DNA of 64,000 nt from Nostoc linckia z4. GTDB lineage: Bacteria > Cyanobacteriota > Cyanobacteriia > Cyanobacteriales > Nostocaceae. The notes beneath the pieces were generated by a model that ran no database searches, was not told the origin of the DNA, and saw only the letters and a program-made list of their open reading frames with translations. A program made the translations under genes and the position numbers. Below are positions 1 to 9,882 of this stretch, piece by piece. The stretch covers positions 279,652 to 343,651 of the forward strand of contig NZ_LAHA01000002.1 of NCBI RefSeq assembly GCF_002608075.1, in the 5' to 3' direction. Numbering within the stretch: the first letter of the stretch is position 1; every line of letters begins with the position of its first letter.

Positions 1-112
1 GGGAGGTGTGGGAGGTGTGGGAGGATGAGGAAGAAATCTTTCCCCCCACACTCCCCACACTCCCCACACTTCCCTATCCCCTCATCTCCCCATCTCCCCA
101 TCTCCCCACTCC
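1..112. repeat. GC-rich tandem repeat with inverted arms
   Basis: Tandem copies of GGGAGGTGTG are followed, after an AT-rich loop, by copies of the near-complementary CCCCACACT. The block could fold into a long imperfect hairpin. It lies just 3' of the minus-strand SPFH gene, so it may act as its transcription end, but it also resembles the intergenic tandem repeats typical of Nostocales. No gene is supported here. Confidence 0.6.
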
Positions 113-1120
113 TCACCCAACGCGATTATTCCCCGTGGATGTTTCCGCGCTAAATAACTGGTTAGAGTTTCCATTAGTAGCCTCGGCAACAATGGAACGC
201 ATTCCTTCTAAGGTGGCGGGAATAGTGCGGGGATCCATAAACATGACTTTGCTGCTGTCGCTGCTGCCAATTTTGGTACCCATTTCTAGATAATTTTGGG
301 CAAGTAAGAACTGCAACGCTTGTTGTGCGTTGGTTTCAGATTTGAGAGTATTGGTGATAATTTGCAATGCCTCTGCGGTTGCTTGGGCTTTGAGAACTTG
401 TTGCTGACGTTCCGCTTGCGCTTGCAAAACAATGGTTTTTTGTTGCGCTTCCGCTTGCAAAATTGTTGCTTTTTGGCGAGCTTCTGCATCTAAAATTTGT
501 GCCTCAGCTTTACCTCTGGCGGTATTAATGGCAGCTTCTCGTTCCCCCTCAGAATTGAGAATTGCTGCCCGTCGGCGTCGTTCTGCTGACATTTGCAATT
601 CCATTGATTCTTGGACTGCTTGCGAAGGAATAATATCGCGCAGTTCTACCCGCGTCACTTTCACGCCCCAAGGATCGGTAGCAATGTCCAAATCCCTTAA
701 CAATAGTTCATTAATTTGGGTACGAGCAGTAAAAGTTTGATCTAACTCTAGTTGTCCCATTTCCGAGCGAATTTGAGTTAGCACCAAATTCACCATCGCC
801 GACTGGAGATTTTCCACTTTATACCAGGCTTTTTCCATATCCACGATGCGCCAATAAACCACAGCATCTACTTCAATGCTCACGTTGTCGCGGGTGATGC
901 ATTTTTGGGGAGGAATATCTAAAACTTTTTCGCGGATAGTTTCTTTGTAAACAATTTTATCTAGAAAAGGAATAACAAAATTCAAACCAGGTTCTAGCTT
1001 TTTGTTATAACTACCCAACCTTTCCACCAAAGCTTCATTACCTTGATTTACGACTTTCACAGACCCCGCTACAGCAGAACCGCCAAGGGCTAAAAAGACG
1101 AGTAAAAATAATTGTTCCAT
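113..1120 (-). CDS. SPFH/band 7 membrane protein (stomatin/QmcA type)
   Basis: The 335-residue product has an N-terminal hydrophobic segment (residues about 3-20), then an SPFH/band 7 domain (about 20-190) with the typical start [14 protein letters not shown] and the motif [14 protein letters not shown] long Ala/Gln/Glu-rich coiled coil (about 175-265, [14 protein letters not shown]) and a Gly/Asn/Ser-rich tail follow. Such proteins oligomerise at membrane microdomains and are thought to help membrane protein quality control. An NfeD-like gene lies 245 bp upstream on the same strand, the usual partner of stomatin-type SPFH proteins, so the two probably work together. The ATG start directly precedes the hydrophobic segment. 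The family call is firm; the physiological role is inferred. Confidence 0.93.
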   Translation of the reverse strand: MEQLFLLVFLALGGSAVAGSVKVVNQGNEALVERLGSYNKKLEPGLNFVIPFLDKIVYKETIREKVLDIPPQKCITRDNVSIEVDAVVYWRIVDMEKAWYKVENLQSAMVNLVLTQIRSEMGQLELDQTFTARTQINELLLRDLDIATDPWGVKVTRVELRDIIPSQAVQESMELQMSAERRRRAAILNSEGEREAAINTARGKAEAQILDAEARQKATILQAEAQQKTIVLQAQAERQQQVLKAQATAEALQIITNTLKSETNAQQALQFLLAQNYLEMGTKIGSSDSSKVMFMDPRTIPATLEGMRSIVAEATNGNSNQLFSAETSTGNNRVG

Positions 1121-1207
1121 TTTGAATCTCCTGATTTTTTAATTAAATATCTATCACTAGAAAGGGGAAATATCGGGGAATGGGGAGATAGGGAGGTAGG
1201 GAGAGGG

Positions 1208-1288
1208 GGGAGACAAGGGAGACAAGGGAGACAAGGGAGACAAGGGAGACAAGGGAGACAAGGGAGACAAGGGAGACAAGGGAGAAAG
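1208..1288. repeat. Tandem nonamer repeat (GGGAGACAA)8
   Basis: Eight perfect head-to-tail copies of GGGAGACAA (1208-1279) plus one variant copy sit between the NfeD-like and SPFH genes. The same nonamer in reverse complement recurs at 15401-15442. Translations across it, such as repeated PCLPCL, are an artefact of the repeat and not proteins. Confidence 0.95.
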
Positions 1289-1365
1289 ATTGCTACCTTG
1301 TCTACCTTGTCCTCTTCCCATGCCCAATGCCCCATGCCCCATGCCCAATGCCCAATGCCCAATGC

Positions 1366-1800
1366 CTAAGAATGCAACAAATTTTCTGGTATCACAATTA
1401 AAGTCGTGCCTTCTCTTCTGACCACATACACTTTTTGATGGGGCGCTATGCTGAATTTGTCGTCGTCACATCGTGCTTGCCAAGAATTTCCCTCGTACAG
1501 GACTCGCCCTGTTTTTCCAGGTGGAATTTCTGTTAGGGTTTCAGCGGTGACTGCATTTTGAATTTTTGAATTGCGTCGTCGCGGTTGCAAAAAGCGACGA
1601 GAAACTACAATTAGCGTTGTGGAAAGCAACAGCCAAATGAGAATTTGCAACCATAAATTTGTTAATCCGACTCCAGACAACAGCGCCACAACAAAAGCGC
1701 TAATTCCCATCATGAAGGCAACGAAAGCAGATGGTAAGAATAGTTCTGTTAAACATAGAACTGCTCCTGCAAGAAGCCAAATTAAAGTAAAACTTGGCAT
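1366..1800 (-). CDS. NfeD-like membrane protein
   Basis: This 144-residue protein has hydrophobic segments at about residues 5-25, 28-47 and 48-66, followed by a soluble C-terminal OB-fold-like domain (about 90-140) containing GKTGRVLYEGNSWQARC, characteristic of the short NfeD family. NfeD proteins pair with SPFH/stomatin proteins in membrane microdomains. The SPFH gene lies downstream on the same strand, which supports the call. The ATG at 1798-1800 gives a membrane-inserting N terminus at once. No catalytic serine-protease domain is present, so this is the short form. Confidence 0.85.
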   Translation of the reverse strand: MPSFTLIWLLAGAVLCLTELFLPSAFVAFMMGISAFVVALLSGVGLTNLWLQILIWLLLSTTLIVVSRRFLQPRRRNSKIQNAVTAETLTEIPPGKTGRVLYEGNSWQARCDDDKFSIAPHQKVYVVRREGTTLIVIPENLLHS

Positions 1801-2035
1801 AGCGCTATCCTATGACTCTACATTGACGTAAATGCATTTATAAGATTAGATACACCCAGATGTAAGCTATTAACGGAAAGCAAAATTTGATTTTTTTACA
1901 TAATTCTTTGATTAATTTCAGTAACAAGGTGTAACCAGGGGTACACAAGTCCAGTCTATTCTAGCCTTCAAGTTGTTGACAGCTAAATTTAATTGAAATT
2001 CATGAGTTGATTTGTTTCTTTTCATTTATACCTTT

Positions 2036-4027
2036 ATGATTTCTATTCAACCAAAAATTTATTGTATAAATCCGAACTGTCAAGACCCCATTAATCCTGA
2101 AGAAAATGCTGTTTGTGCCAGTTGTCAAACTCCCCTAGTTCGCCGCTATCTCTGGGCTGTAGGCTCGCTACCCGCTAAAATACCACCAGGGACAAAGGTA
2201 GCAAATAGATATGAAGTAATTAGATATCAAGTTTGGCTCGATAGTCAACCAGGACTGCCACCAGATGTACCTGACAAATTGCCAAAAGCAATAGTTCCTT
2301 ACTTACGGTTGTATCAAGAAAGATTACATTTACCCCAGGTTTATGGGTTTGCTCGTGGGGTTGAGGGGAGTGCAGGTGATATCCTTTTGTTGGAAAATGT
2401 ACCCATAGATGAAACGGGACATATTTACCCAAGTATTGCTGAGGTATGGGAGCAAGCAACGGCTGTACGACAAGTTTATTGGCTGTGGCAAATTCTTCAA
2501 CTGTGGAAGCCTTTATCTGAATTGGGACTTAGCCGCAGTTTATTAATGCGAGATAATTTGAGAATCCAAGGTTGGTGTGTGCGATTGTTGCAACTTTATC
2601 AAACACCAACAGCTGAGGAAGTGAGTTTGCAACATTTAGGACTATGTTGGCAGCCTTGGCTAGCATCTGCCAAAACATCTATAGCTAAACGATTGCAGAA
2701 TATAGTCCAGCAAATGTGTGAAACTGATGTGGAGTTAGATGATATTGCTACTCAACTCAATAATTTATTATTAGCATCTGCGGCAGAGTTACCGTTAAGT
2801 CTCAAGATGACAGGCTTGACGGATACAGGGAAAGTGATGGTGCAAAATGAAGATTCTTGTTACCCTAATGAACTGAGTGATTTTGACGATCGCTTACTAC
2901 CCCACTTATCAATTGTTTGCGATGGCATTGGCGGACATGAAGGTGGTGAAGTTGCTAGCCGCTTGGCAGTGGAGTCTGTGAAGTTGCAAATTCGCGTTTT
3001 GTTGGCGGAGATAGCAGCACAAAATCAAGTTGTATCGCCACAATTGTTACAAGAACAGCTAGAAGCCAGCTTGCGAGTGGTTAATAATGTGATTTGTGCC
3101 CGCAATGACGAACAAAAACGTCAAGGCAGAGAACGCATGGCCACAACTATTGTTATGGCTGTGCAAGTTCCACAAAGAATTGAAACTATTTCTGGTCAGC
3201 CATCAAACAACAGCCACGAACTATACTTAGCTCATGTTGGTGATAGCCGTGCTTATTGGATTACTCCAAATTATTGCCAACTATTAACAATAGATGATGA
3301 TGTCACAGCGCGGGAAGTACGTTTTGCCAAAAGCTTGTATCGTCAGGCACTTTTAAGACCAGATGCTACTGCCTTGACTCAAGCTTTGGGAACAAGAGAT
3401 TCTGAATCTTTGCGTCTGACAACTCAACGTTTCATCCTAGAAGAAGATGGTATCTTATTGCTGTGTTCTGACGGTTTAAGCGATCGCAACTGGGTTGAAC
3501 AATATTGGTACGATTACACAAAACCTATATTTGCAGGTATGGTGACACTGGAAGATGCTGCCCGCAATTGGATTAACCTAGCAAATGAAAAAAATGGGCG
3601 TGATAATATCTCAGTTGTTCTAACTTATTGCCGTGTTTCCCCAGAACACATAGCACCTGTTACTCCCACACCGCCAGTTGAAGTTCTAGAACCAGAAATT
3701 GAACAACTACAAGAACAAGAAGAATTACAAGAATTAGAAGAAGAACCAATTTCTTTTATAGAAGATTCGCAAGAATCACTAGAATTAGATTTAGATTTGA
3801 ATACTCCAGAGGAACCAGTTCCAACCCCTACAACCCCAGAAGAAATTCCACCAACTTTAATTAAAAAACCTGCTTTGCGTAAACGTTTACTAATGCTTGG
3901 GGGGTTGTTGGCTTTCCTTGCAGGGGGTACAAGTATGGGATTAATTGCTTGGCGACAAATTAATCCTCAAGGTTTTGAACAAGTGTGTCGGCAAATACCT
4001 GCAATGCAGCAAATGTGTTCTGAATAG
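2036..4027 (+). CDS. PP2C-type Ser/Thr phosphatase with zinc ribbon and C-terminal membrane anchor
   Basis: I start the protein at ATG 2036; an upstream TTG at 2012 is possible but adds only an unconvincing extension. The roughly 663 residues begin with a CxxxxC...CxxC zinc ribbon (YCINPNCQDP ... CASCQTP). An unrecognised region of about 200 residues follows, then a PP2C domain with the metal-binding and core motifs NEDSCYP, CDGIGGHEGGEVAS, HVGDSRAYW, LLCSDGLSDR and GRDNISVVL. An acidic, proline-rich linker leads to one transmembrane segment (LMLGGLLAFLAGG) near the end. It should dephosphorylate Ser/Thr-phosphoproteins, probably at the membrane. All key Asp residues are visible. The partner kinase is not evident nearby. 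Confidence 0.92.
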   Translation: MISIQPKIYCINPNCQDPINPEENAVCASCQTPLVRRYLWAVGSLPAKIPPGTKVANRYEVIRYQVWLDSQPGLPPDVPDKLPKAIVPYLRLYQERLHLPQVYGFARGVEGSAGDILLLENVPIDETGHIYPSIAEVWEQATAVRQVYWLWQILQLWKPLSELGLSRSLLMRDNLRIQGWCVRLLQLYQTPTAEEVSLQHLGLCWQPWLASAKTSIAKRLQNIVQQMCETDVELDDIATQLNNLLLASAAELPLSLKMTGLTDTGKVMVQNEDSCYPNELSDFDDRLLPHLSIVCDGIGGHEGGEVASRLAVESVKLQIRVLLAEIAAQNQVVSPQLLQEQLEASLRVVNNVICARNDEQKRQGRERMATTIVMAVQVPQRIETISGQPSNNSHELYLAHVGDSRAYWITPNYCQLLTIDDDVTAREVRFAKSLYRQALLRPDATALTQALGTRDSESLRLTTQRFILEEDGILLLCSDGLSDRNWVEQYWYDYTKPIFAGMVTLEDAARNWINLANEKNGRDNISVVLTYCRVSPEHIAPVTPTPPVEVLEPEIEQLQEQEELQELEEEPISFIEDSQESLELDLDLNTPEEPVPTPTTPEEIPPTLIKKPALRKRLLMLGGLLAFLAGGTSMGLIAWRQINPQGFEQVCRQIPAMQQMCSE

Positions 4028-4431
4028 GGTATTGGGCATGGGGCATGGGGCATTGGGCATTGGTTGAGTTTGGAGAGTGGTTACAGCCAACTCCGGAGTG
4101 GTGTAGTCAAAATTTAGAAGCGATCGCACTACATATAACTTTACATAACTTTGACAAGGGCGATCGCACTACACATCTTCAAGCATTGAATAAAGTAACG
4201 TTTTTTAACTCATAGGCGCTGAATCCATATTCCATATTTTGCCATCAGGGTAGTTTATGAGTCGAAAAACCGAAAATTAAGTATTTATTAAATATTTGCT
4301 TAACTGTCTTAAATGTCTTAACTGTCCTTGCGTTGTGATTAAAAATCTGAGATTTTCAGACAAAGTAACATTATATATTCCTATTAATACTTAATAGTCT
4401 TCATGCCATTGTCTTCATTGATGTCGAGCGA
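4028..4431. other. Intergenic region without a gene
   Basis: These 404 bases hold a low-complexity GGGCATT-type run just after the phosphatase stop, then two HIP1 sites in a repeated context (GCGATCGCACTACA occurs twice, near 4121 and 4162). An AT-rich stretch follows that could hold the promoter of the carotenoid oxygenase genes. No defined promoter or terminator can be assigned. Confidence 0.6.
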
Positions 4432-5862
4432 ATGTATACAATCAGCGAACAGTCAACCAAAAAAGCTTGGGCAGGTGCGATCGCCGAACCAGCCAAAGAA
4501 TTTCCTCTTACCCAACTGCCAATTATCTCTGGTAAAATACCGGATGGCTTACGTGGCAAACTTTACCGCAATGGCCCCGCACGACTAGAACGTGGCGGTA
4601 GGCGGATGGGGCACTGGTTTGATGGAGATGGAGCAATTCTGTCTGTAAATTTTACTGATGCAGGAGCCACCGCAGTTTATCGCTACGTGCAAACAACTGG
4701 CTACAAACAAGAAGCCGCAGCAGATAAACTGCTTTACGGTAACTATGGTATGACTGCGCCAGGAGCTTTTTGGAATCAATTGCTCAAACCAGTGAAAAAT
4801 GCTGCTAATACTTCTGTCATCGCACTTCCAGATAAACTCTTAGCACTGTGGGAAGCTGGTAGACCCCATGCCTTGGATTTGCAAACTTTAGAAACTTGGG
4901 GCGAAGATGATTTAGGAGAGTTAAATAAAGGATTACCCTATTCCGCACACTACAAACGCGACGACCAAACAGGTGAGATTTTTAACTTTGGTATCATTCC
5001 CGGATTAAATGCCAAACTAAATATTTATAAGAGCGATGCCACTGGCAAAATTATCCAACAGACAACATACCCTCTGGATGGCATACCAATAGTGCATGAT
5101 TTTGTTTTAGCAGGACAATATCTTGTATTTTGCATACCGCCAGTGCGGCTGAATTTCTTTCCTGTATTGCTAGGAAGCAGCTTTGGTGATGCCCTAGAGT
5201 GGAAACCTCAGTTGGGAACTCAAATTTTAGTCTTCGATCGCCAGACATTATCTCTAGTAAGTCGTAGTGAAACCAAGCCTTGGTTTCAGTGGCATTTTGT
5301 CAACGGTCATTTAGATGCTAGTGGTTCAGCAATTATAGATATTGCCTGCTACGAAGACTTTCAAACAAACCAATATCTTAAAGAAGTACCCACAGGTAAA
5401 ACTCATACCTCTGCTCAAAGTACACTAACACGAGTACATCTTCAACCCCAAACTGGCAAAGTTACATCTATTGAGCAAATACTAGACCAACATTGCGAGT
5501 TCCCAAAAGTACCAGACCAAAATGTAGGGCAAGCCTCTCGGTATACATATTTTTCCTCATTTTCCAAAGGAACAGATATTAGCCAAGAAATAGTAAACGC
5601 CATTGCCCGTTTTGATTTCCACACCCAAACCCTTGTGGAAACAAACCTCAAACCAAATCTTTATCCTTCAGAACCACAACCTGCTCAAGATGCCCAAAAC
5701 CCTCAGCAAAGTTGGGTAATAACTGTGGTCTACGATGGTAATTCTCATAGTAGTGAAGTTTGGGTATTTGATAGCGATCGCCTAGACGCAGAACCTGTTT
5801 GCAAACTGGGATTACCAAGCGTTATTCCTCATGGTTTCCACGGCACTTGGAATTCTGCATAA
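4432..5862 (+). CDS. Carotenoid cleavage oxygenase (RPE65/ACO family), copy 1
   Basis: The 476-residue protein is a full-length carotenoid/apocarotenoid oxygenase. The four Fe(II)-binding histidines expected for the seven-bladed propeller are seen in PYSAHYKRD, IVHDFVLAG, FQWHFVNGH and IPHGFHGTW. The entry motif LYRNGPARLERGG and FDGDGAIL are also typical. It should oxidatively cleave carotenoids or apocarotenoids to aldehydes such as retinal; the substrate cannot be told from sequence. It is followed 176 bp later by a close paralogue and then by a third family member, so the three form a cluster from gene duplication. The ATG at 4432 gives an N terminus (EQSTKKAWAGAIAEPAKEFP) that aligns with the paralogue. 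Confidence 0.95.
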   Translation: MYTISEQSTKKAWAGAIAEPAKEFPLTQLPIISGKIPDGLRGKLYRNGPARLERGGRRMGHWFDGDGAILSVNFTDAGATAVYRYVQTTGYKQEAAADKLLYGNYGMTAPGAFWNQLLKPVKNAANTSVIALPDKLLALWEAGRPHALDLQTLETWGEDDLGELNKGLPYSAHYKRDDQTGEIFNFGIIPGLNAKLNIYKSDATGKIIQQTTYPLDGIPIVHDFVLAGQYLVFCIPPVRLNFFPVLLGSSFGDALEWKPQLGTQILVFDRQTLSLVSRSETKPWFQWHFVNGHLDASGSAIIDIACYEDFQTNQYLKEVPTGKTHTSAQSTLTRVHLQPQTGKVTSIEQILDQHCEFPKVPDQNVGQASRYTYFSSFSKGTDISQEIVNAIARFDFHTQTLVETNLKPNLYPSEPQPAQDAQNPQQSWVITVVYDGNSHSSEVWVFDSDRLDAEPVCKLGLPSVIPHGFHGTWNSA

Positions 5863-6038
5863 AACAGAATTGAGAATTGGTGAATACTCTATTTCAGATG
5901 CGACGCTCGTTCGCGCAGCCTGCCGTAGGCAAGACTCGCTACCGCTGTGCTATCAACCACTCGTACAGAATTCATGACTTTATTATGACTCAGGATTTGC
6001 TGAATTCTCCTTATAAAGAAAATTTCTATTGATTTGAG
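5863..6038. repeat. Short spacer with dispersed palindromic repeat
   Basis: The spacer between the two tandem oxygenase genes contains a GC-rich repeat fragment around 5898-5950 (ACGCTCGTTCGCGCAGCC, GCCGTAGGC). Related sequence occurs inside the MITE-like elements near 21780 and 58500. It is likely a dispersed repeat rather than a gene. Confidence 0.5.
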
Positions 6039-7475
6039 ATGACTACAATCGATCGACAATCAACCAAAAAAGCTTGGGCAAAGGCGATCGCTAAACCTGC
6101 AACGGAATTTCCTCTTACCAAATTACCAGTTCTCTCTGGTAAAATCCCCGATGGTTTGCGCGGTACACTTTACCGTAATGGCCCAGCACGCTTTGAACGT
6201 AGTGGTATACGTGTGGGACACGTGTTTGATGGTGATGGCGCAATTTTGGCTGTTCATTTTACCGATGCTGGAGCCACTGGAGTCTATCGCTATGTGCAAA
6301 CAGCAGAATACCAAGCGGAAACACAAGCCGATCGCTTCCTCTATGACGTTTATGGAACGCACAAACCAGGCCCGATTTGGCAGCGTTGGTTCCAGCCGAT
6401 CAAAAATGCAGCTAATACCTCAGTTTTGGCTTTACCTGATAAATTATTAGCTTTGTGGGAAGCAACTCATCCCTATGCCCTGGATTTACAAACTCTCGAC
6501 ACCATAGGCTTAGATAATTTAGGAGCCTTACCCAAACAATTACCTTATTCTGCTCATTACAAACGCGATGCACACACAGGCGAGATTTTTAACTTTGGTG
6601 TCAGTATCGGCACTTCTGTACAACTGAACCTTTACAAAAGCGATAACACTGGCAACATTATCCAAAGAAATACTTTCAATTTAGGTCGCTACTCTATCAT
6701 CCATGATTTTGTACTGACGCAAAAATATCTTGTGTTTTTCATGCCACCAATGAGCATGAAATTACTACCATTAATTCTCGGTCTGACCACCTTTAGTGAT
6801 TCTCTGTTGTGGAAGCCACATTTAGGAACCCAAGTTTTGATTTTTGACCGCGAAAACCTATCCCTAGTTAGTCGTGGTGAAACCGATCCTTGGTTTTCTT
6901 GGCACGTTGGCAATGGATATGAGGATGAAGAAGGCACAATAATTCTAGATTTGGTGAGATATTCAGACTTTGAACAAACTAATGAATTCTTGAGAGAATT
7001 TGCCACTGGTGAAACACACACACTTTCTCTGAGTACGCTGTGGCAAATACGTCTCAATCCCCTAACTGGTAAAATTATCAGCGCCCAAGAAGTTGTCAAC
7101 CGTAGGTGTGAGTTTCCAGTAGTACAGCGATCGCAAGTTGGACAACCTTGGCGTTACACTTATGCATCTTTAATCGGAAAAAATGCCGATGCTAGCAAAG
7201 AATGGTTCGGCACGATCGCACGTTTTGATTACCAAACTGAAACTCTCACCGAAGCAGACTTAGGAGAAAATCGCTATGTCACAGAACCCATCCACGCCCA
7301 AGATAGCCAAAATCCTGAACAAGGTTGGGTGTTAACAGTAGTCTACGATGGTAATTCTCATAGTAGCGAAGTTTGGGTATTTGATAGCGATCGCCTAGAT
7401 GGAGAACCTGTTTGCCAACTGGCATTACCGAGCGTCATTCCTCATGGTTTCCACGGCACTTGGAATCCTGCGTAA
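6039..7475 (+). CDS. Carotenoid cleavage oxygenase (RPE65/ACO family), copy 2
   Basis: The 478-residue product parallels the preceding oxygenase along its whole length, from the N-terminal RQSTKKAWAKAIAKPATEFP to the C-terminal PSVIPHGFHGTWNPA. Fe-ligand histidines lie in PYSAHYKRD, IIHDFVLTQ, FSWHVGNGY and PHGFHGTW. It should be a non-heme iron dioxygenase acting on carotenoids or apocarotenoids. The two genes are tandem duplicates that have diverged, for example in the substrate-channel region (GIIPGLNAKLNIY versus GVSIGTSVQLNLY), so they may differ in substrate or product. Same strand and short spacing suggest shared expression. Confidence 0.95.
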   Translation: MTTIDRQSTKKAWAKAIAKPATEFPLTKLPVLSGKIPDGLRGTLYRNGPARFERSGIRVGHVFDGDGAILAVHFTDAGATGVYRYVQTAEYQAETQADRFLYDVYGTHKPGPIWQRWFQPIKNAANTSVLALPDKLLALWEATHPYALDLQTLDTIGLDNLGALPKQLPYSAHYKRDAHTGEIFNFGVSIGTSVQLNLYKSDNTGNIIQRNTFNLGRYSIIHDFVLTQKYLVFFMPPMSMKLLPLILGLTTFSDSLLWKPHLGTQVLIFDRENLSLVSRGETDPWFSWHVGNGYEDEEGTIILDLVRYSDFEQTNEFLREFATGETHTLSLSTLWQIRLNPLTGKIISAQEVVNRRCEFPVVQRSQVGQPWRYTYASLIGKNADASKEWFGTIARFDYQTETLTEADLGENRYVTEPIHAQDSQNPEQGWVLTVVYDGNSHSSEVWVFDSDRLDGEPVCQLALPSVIPHGFHGTWNPA

Positions 7476-7590
7476 AATTTAGCTTTTGTGGAGTTTCCTG
7501 ATTCCACAAACAACTATTAAGGCTAAAGCTAAATATCACATTTTTTCGTTTCAACTGACAATTCAAAAAAAAATCAATCTTTAAATCATC

Positions 7591-9882
7591 ATGAATAATC
7601 TCAAGCTTTTTCAGGTTAGTGGACGAATTTACGAAGCCGAAAGTAATTGTGGTATTCCTAACTTAATTATCGAAGCCTTTGACAAAGATGTTGTTAAGAA
7701 CGATAAATTAGGGCAAGCAAAAACTAATAGCGATGGAGCTTTTGAAATTGCATACTCCGAAGCAGATTTTAAAGGCAAATTTGAGATATTTGAAAGCAGT
7801 CCCGATTTATATATTGTAGTCAAAACACCTGATAAGAGTAAAATCTTGTACAGCAGCGAAAAGACTATTCGTAATAATGCAAAAAATCATGAGCATTTTA
7901 ATGTAGCGATTCCCCAAGCTATCTTACTTGCAAGTAGAGAAAAAGCTGCAAAAGATGATAAGCAATTATTAAAGCTCCTCGTTGGTATTGCCTGGATCGA
8001 TGGAGAACTCGAACCAGGAGAACAAGAATTCTTGCAACGAATGGCAAAGGAGAAAGGACTGGCTGACGATCCAGAGATTAAATCCTTGTTATTGTCCGAT
8101 CGGCCAGTACCGCTAGAAGAATGTTATGGCTGGTTACAAACCTATTTAAATAGTGAAAACAAAGATTTTCAGGAGTTGTATGAAGCTATAAACTCACTGA
8201 TGCATAGCGATGGTGAGTTGGATAGTGAGGAAAAGGAACTTTTAAAAGAGCTGACAGCCACAGACATAGGGAACAACTCCAGCCGCCAACTGACTCTACA
8301 GCGTCGATTCATGAGCATGATGCTTGATAGCAAATTCCTGGCGGGCGTAGTTCAGATGGAGCGATCGTCAATGGTTAATCAAACAGCTTTAGGGACTGGC
8401 TATTATGCTCGCGTTCCCTACCAAGCGATCAGTCGCTTCAGCTTCACTGCGAATATCAAAACTCTCGCGGATGATATGGCGAAGCTTTATTTAACTGACA
8501 ACTTCGCTCCAGTCAAAAAAGAAATCACTGCTGATAATCTCATAGTAGAAGGCGAACTTCCCAAAGAATTAAAAGGGATGTTTCTCCGCAACGGCCCCAA
8601 TCCCCAATTTAAGCCTACAGGACTTCATCACTGGTTAGATGGAGATGGAATGCTCCACTGTGTAGAGATGAGCAATGGCAAAGCTAGCTACCGCAACCGT
8701 TACATCCGCACAGATGGGTTTAAAGTCGAGCAAACTCAAGCCAAAGCAATTTGGCCTGGACTGCTAAACTTGCCAAGGTTTGACGCACCCCACGGCTTGA
8801 TGATGAAGAATACCGCCAATACTTCATGTGTATTCCATGCTGGTAAATTATTGGCTTTGTGGGAAGCTGGCGCACCCTATGAAATCCGGCTTCCAGATTT
8901 AGAAACTGTTGGCGTATATACCTTTAACGACAAACTCGCTTCCACCTTTACAGCACATCCCAAAATTGACCCAGTGACGGGTGAAATGATTGTGTTCGGC
9001 TTCGCACCCATCGCTCCACCTTATCTTGAATATAGTGTCATTTCCAAAGAAGGGGAATTAAAGCGCACCGTTCCCATTGATATACCAGCCCCGGTGATGA
9101 TGCATGATTTTGCCATTACTGAACACTACACCATCTTCCTAGATATGCCGCTCACCTTCAAACCGATGCGAATCATGCAAGGTCAGCTACCTATTAAATT
9201 TGAGGCTCAAAACCCCAGCCGTATCGGTATCCTACCCCGCCACGGGGATAATCGAACAATCCGTTGGTTTAAGGTTTCTGCCTGTATGCTCTACCATGTG
9301 GGCAATGCTTGGGAAGAAGGTGACGAGGTGGTACTCTTGGCTACCCGAACACCCGATACCTATCTGTTTATTCCTCAAGAAGACAAAGGTGAAGGTGGGG
9401 AAACTGAGTTTGAACAATTCCGCCTGTATCGCTATCGAATCAACCTAGTGACGGGTGTTGTGAAAGAAGAACCTTTAGATGATGTTGCTACAGAATTTCC
9501 CCGCATCAACGATGATTTCACGGGGCGGAAAACACGTTATATGTATGCTTCACGGCAAGCAACATATATGAGACCCAGACTATTATTGGATGGTCTGATT
9601 AAGTATGACTTGGAAACTGGTAGCTCCCAAGTGCATGAATTTGGACGTGGGCGCTTTGGTGGTGATAGTGCGTTTGCACCTCGCCCCGGTGCTAGTACTG
9701 AAGACAATGGTTGGTTGCTGACGATGGTCTGGGACGCGGTAGCCAAGCAGTCTGAATTACTGGTTATTGATGCCCAAAACTTTACATCCGAACCTGTGGC
9801 GCGGGTAATTATGCCTGGGCGCGTTCCTTACGGATTTCATGCTACATGGATTTCTCAAGCACTTGTAGCAACTCCTAGCTAG
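7591..9882 (+). CDS. Three-domain fusion: TTR-like, TerB-like and carotenoid oxygenase
   Basis: The 763-residue protein ends in a full carotenoid oxygenase domain (from about residue 300) with Fe-ligand histidines in FTAHPKIDP, MMHDFAITE, MLYHVGNAW and PYGFHATW, plus the motif FLRNGPNPQF. In front lie a small beta-sandwich resembling transthyretin-like/carboxypeptidase-regulatory domains (about 8-105, VSGRIYEAESNCGIPNLII) and an all-helical TerB-like region (about 115-225) with two acidic repeats, WIDGELEPGEQEF and HSDGELDSEEKEL. The family normally has about 480 residues, so 280 are extra. The enzyme may be tethered to a partner or sense metal through TerB; that is inference. It lies 115 bp downstream of the paralogues on the same strand. 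Confidence 0.88.
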   Translation: MNNLKLFQVSGRIYEAESNCGIPNLIIEAFDKDVVKNDKLGQAKTNSDGAFEIAYSEADFKGKFEIFESSPDLYIVVKTPDKSKILYSSEKTIRNNAKNHEHFNVAIPQAILLASREKAAKDDKQLLKLLVGIAWIDGELEPGEQEFLQRMAKEKGLADDPEIKSLLLSDRPVPLEECYGWLQTYLNSENKDFQELYEAINSLMHSDGELDSEEKELLKELTATDIGNNSSRQLTLQRRFMSMMLDSKFLAGVVQMERSSMVNQTALGTGYYARVPYQAISRFSFTANIKTLADDMAKLYLTDNFAPVKKEITADNLIVEGELPKELKGMFLRNGPNPQFKPTGLHHWLDGDGMLHCVEMSNGKASYRNRYIRTDGFKVEQTQAKAIWPGLLNLPRFDAPHGLMMKNTANTSCVFHAGKLLALWEAGAPYEIRLPDLETVGVYTFNDKLASTFTAHPKIDPVTGEMIVFGFAPIAPPYLEYSVISKEGELKRTVPIDIPAPVMMHDFAITEHYTIFLDMPLTFKPMRIMQGQLPIKFEAQNPSRIGILPRHGDNRTIRWFKVSACMLYHVGNAWEEGDEVVLLATRTPDTYLFIPQEDKGEGGETEFEQFRLYRYRINLVTGVVKEEPLDDVATEFPRINDDFTGRKTRYMYASRQATYMRPRLLLDGLIKYDLETGSSQVHEFGRGRFGGDSAFAPRPGASTEDNGWLLTMVWDAVAKQSELLVIDAQNFTSEPVARVIMPGRVPYGFHATWISQALVATPS

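Noticed and set aside
1090..1369. Open frames with PCLPCL or GRQGRQ repeats on both strands
   Set aside because: They arise from the tandem nonamer, not from a gene.
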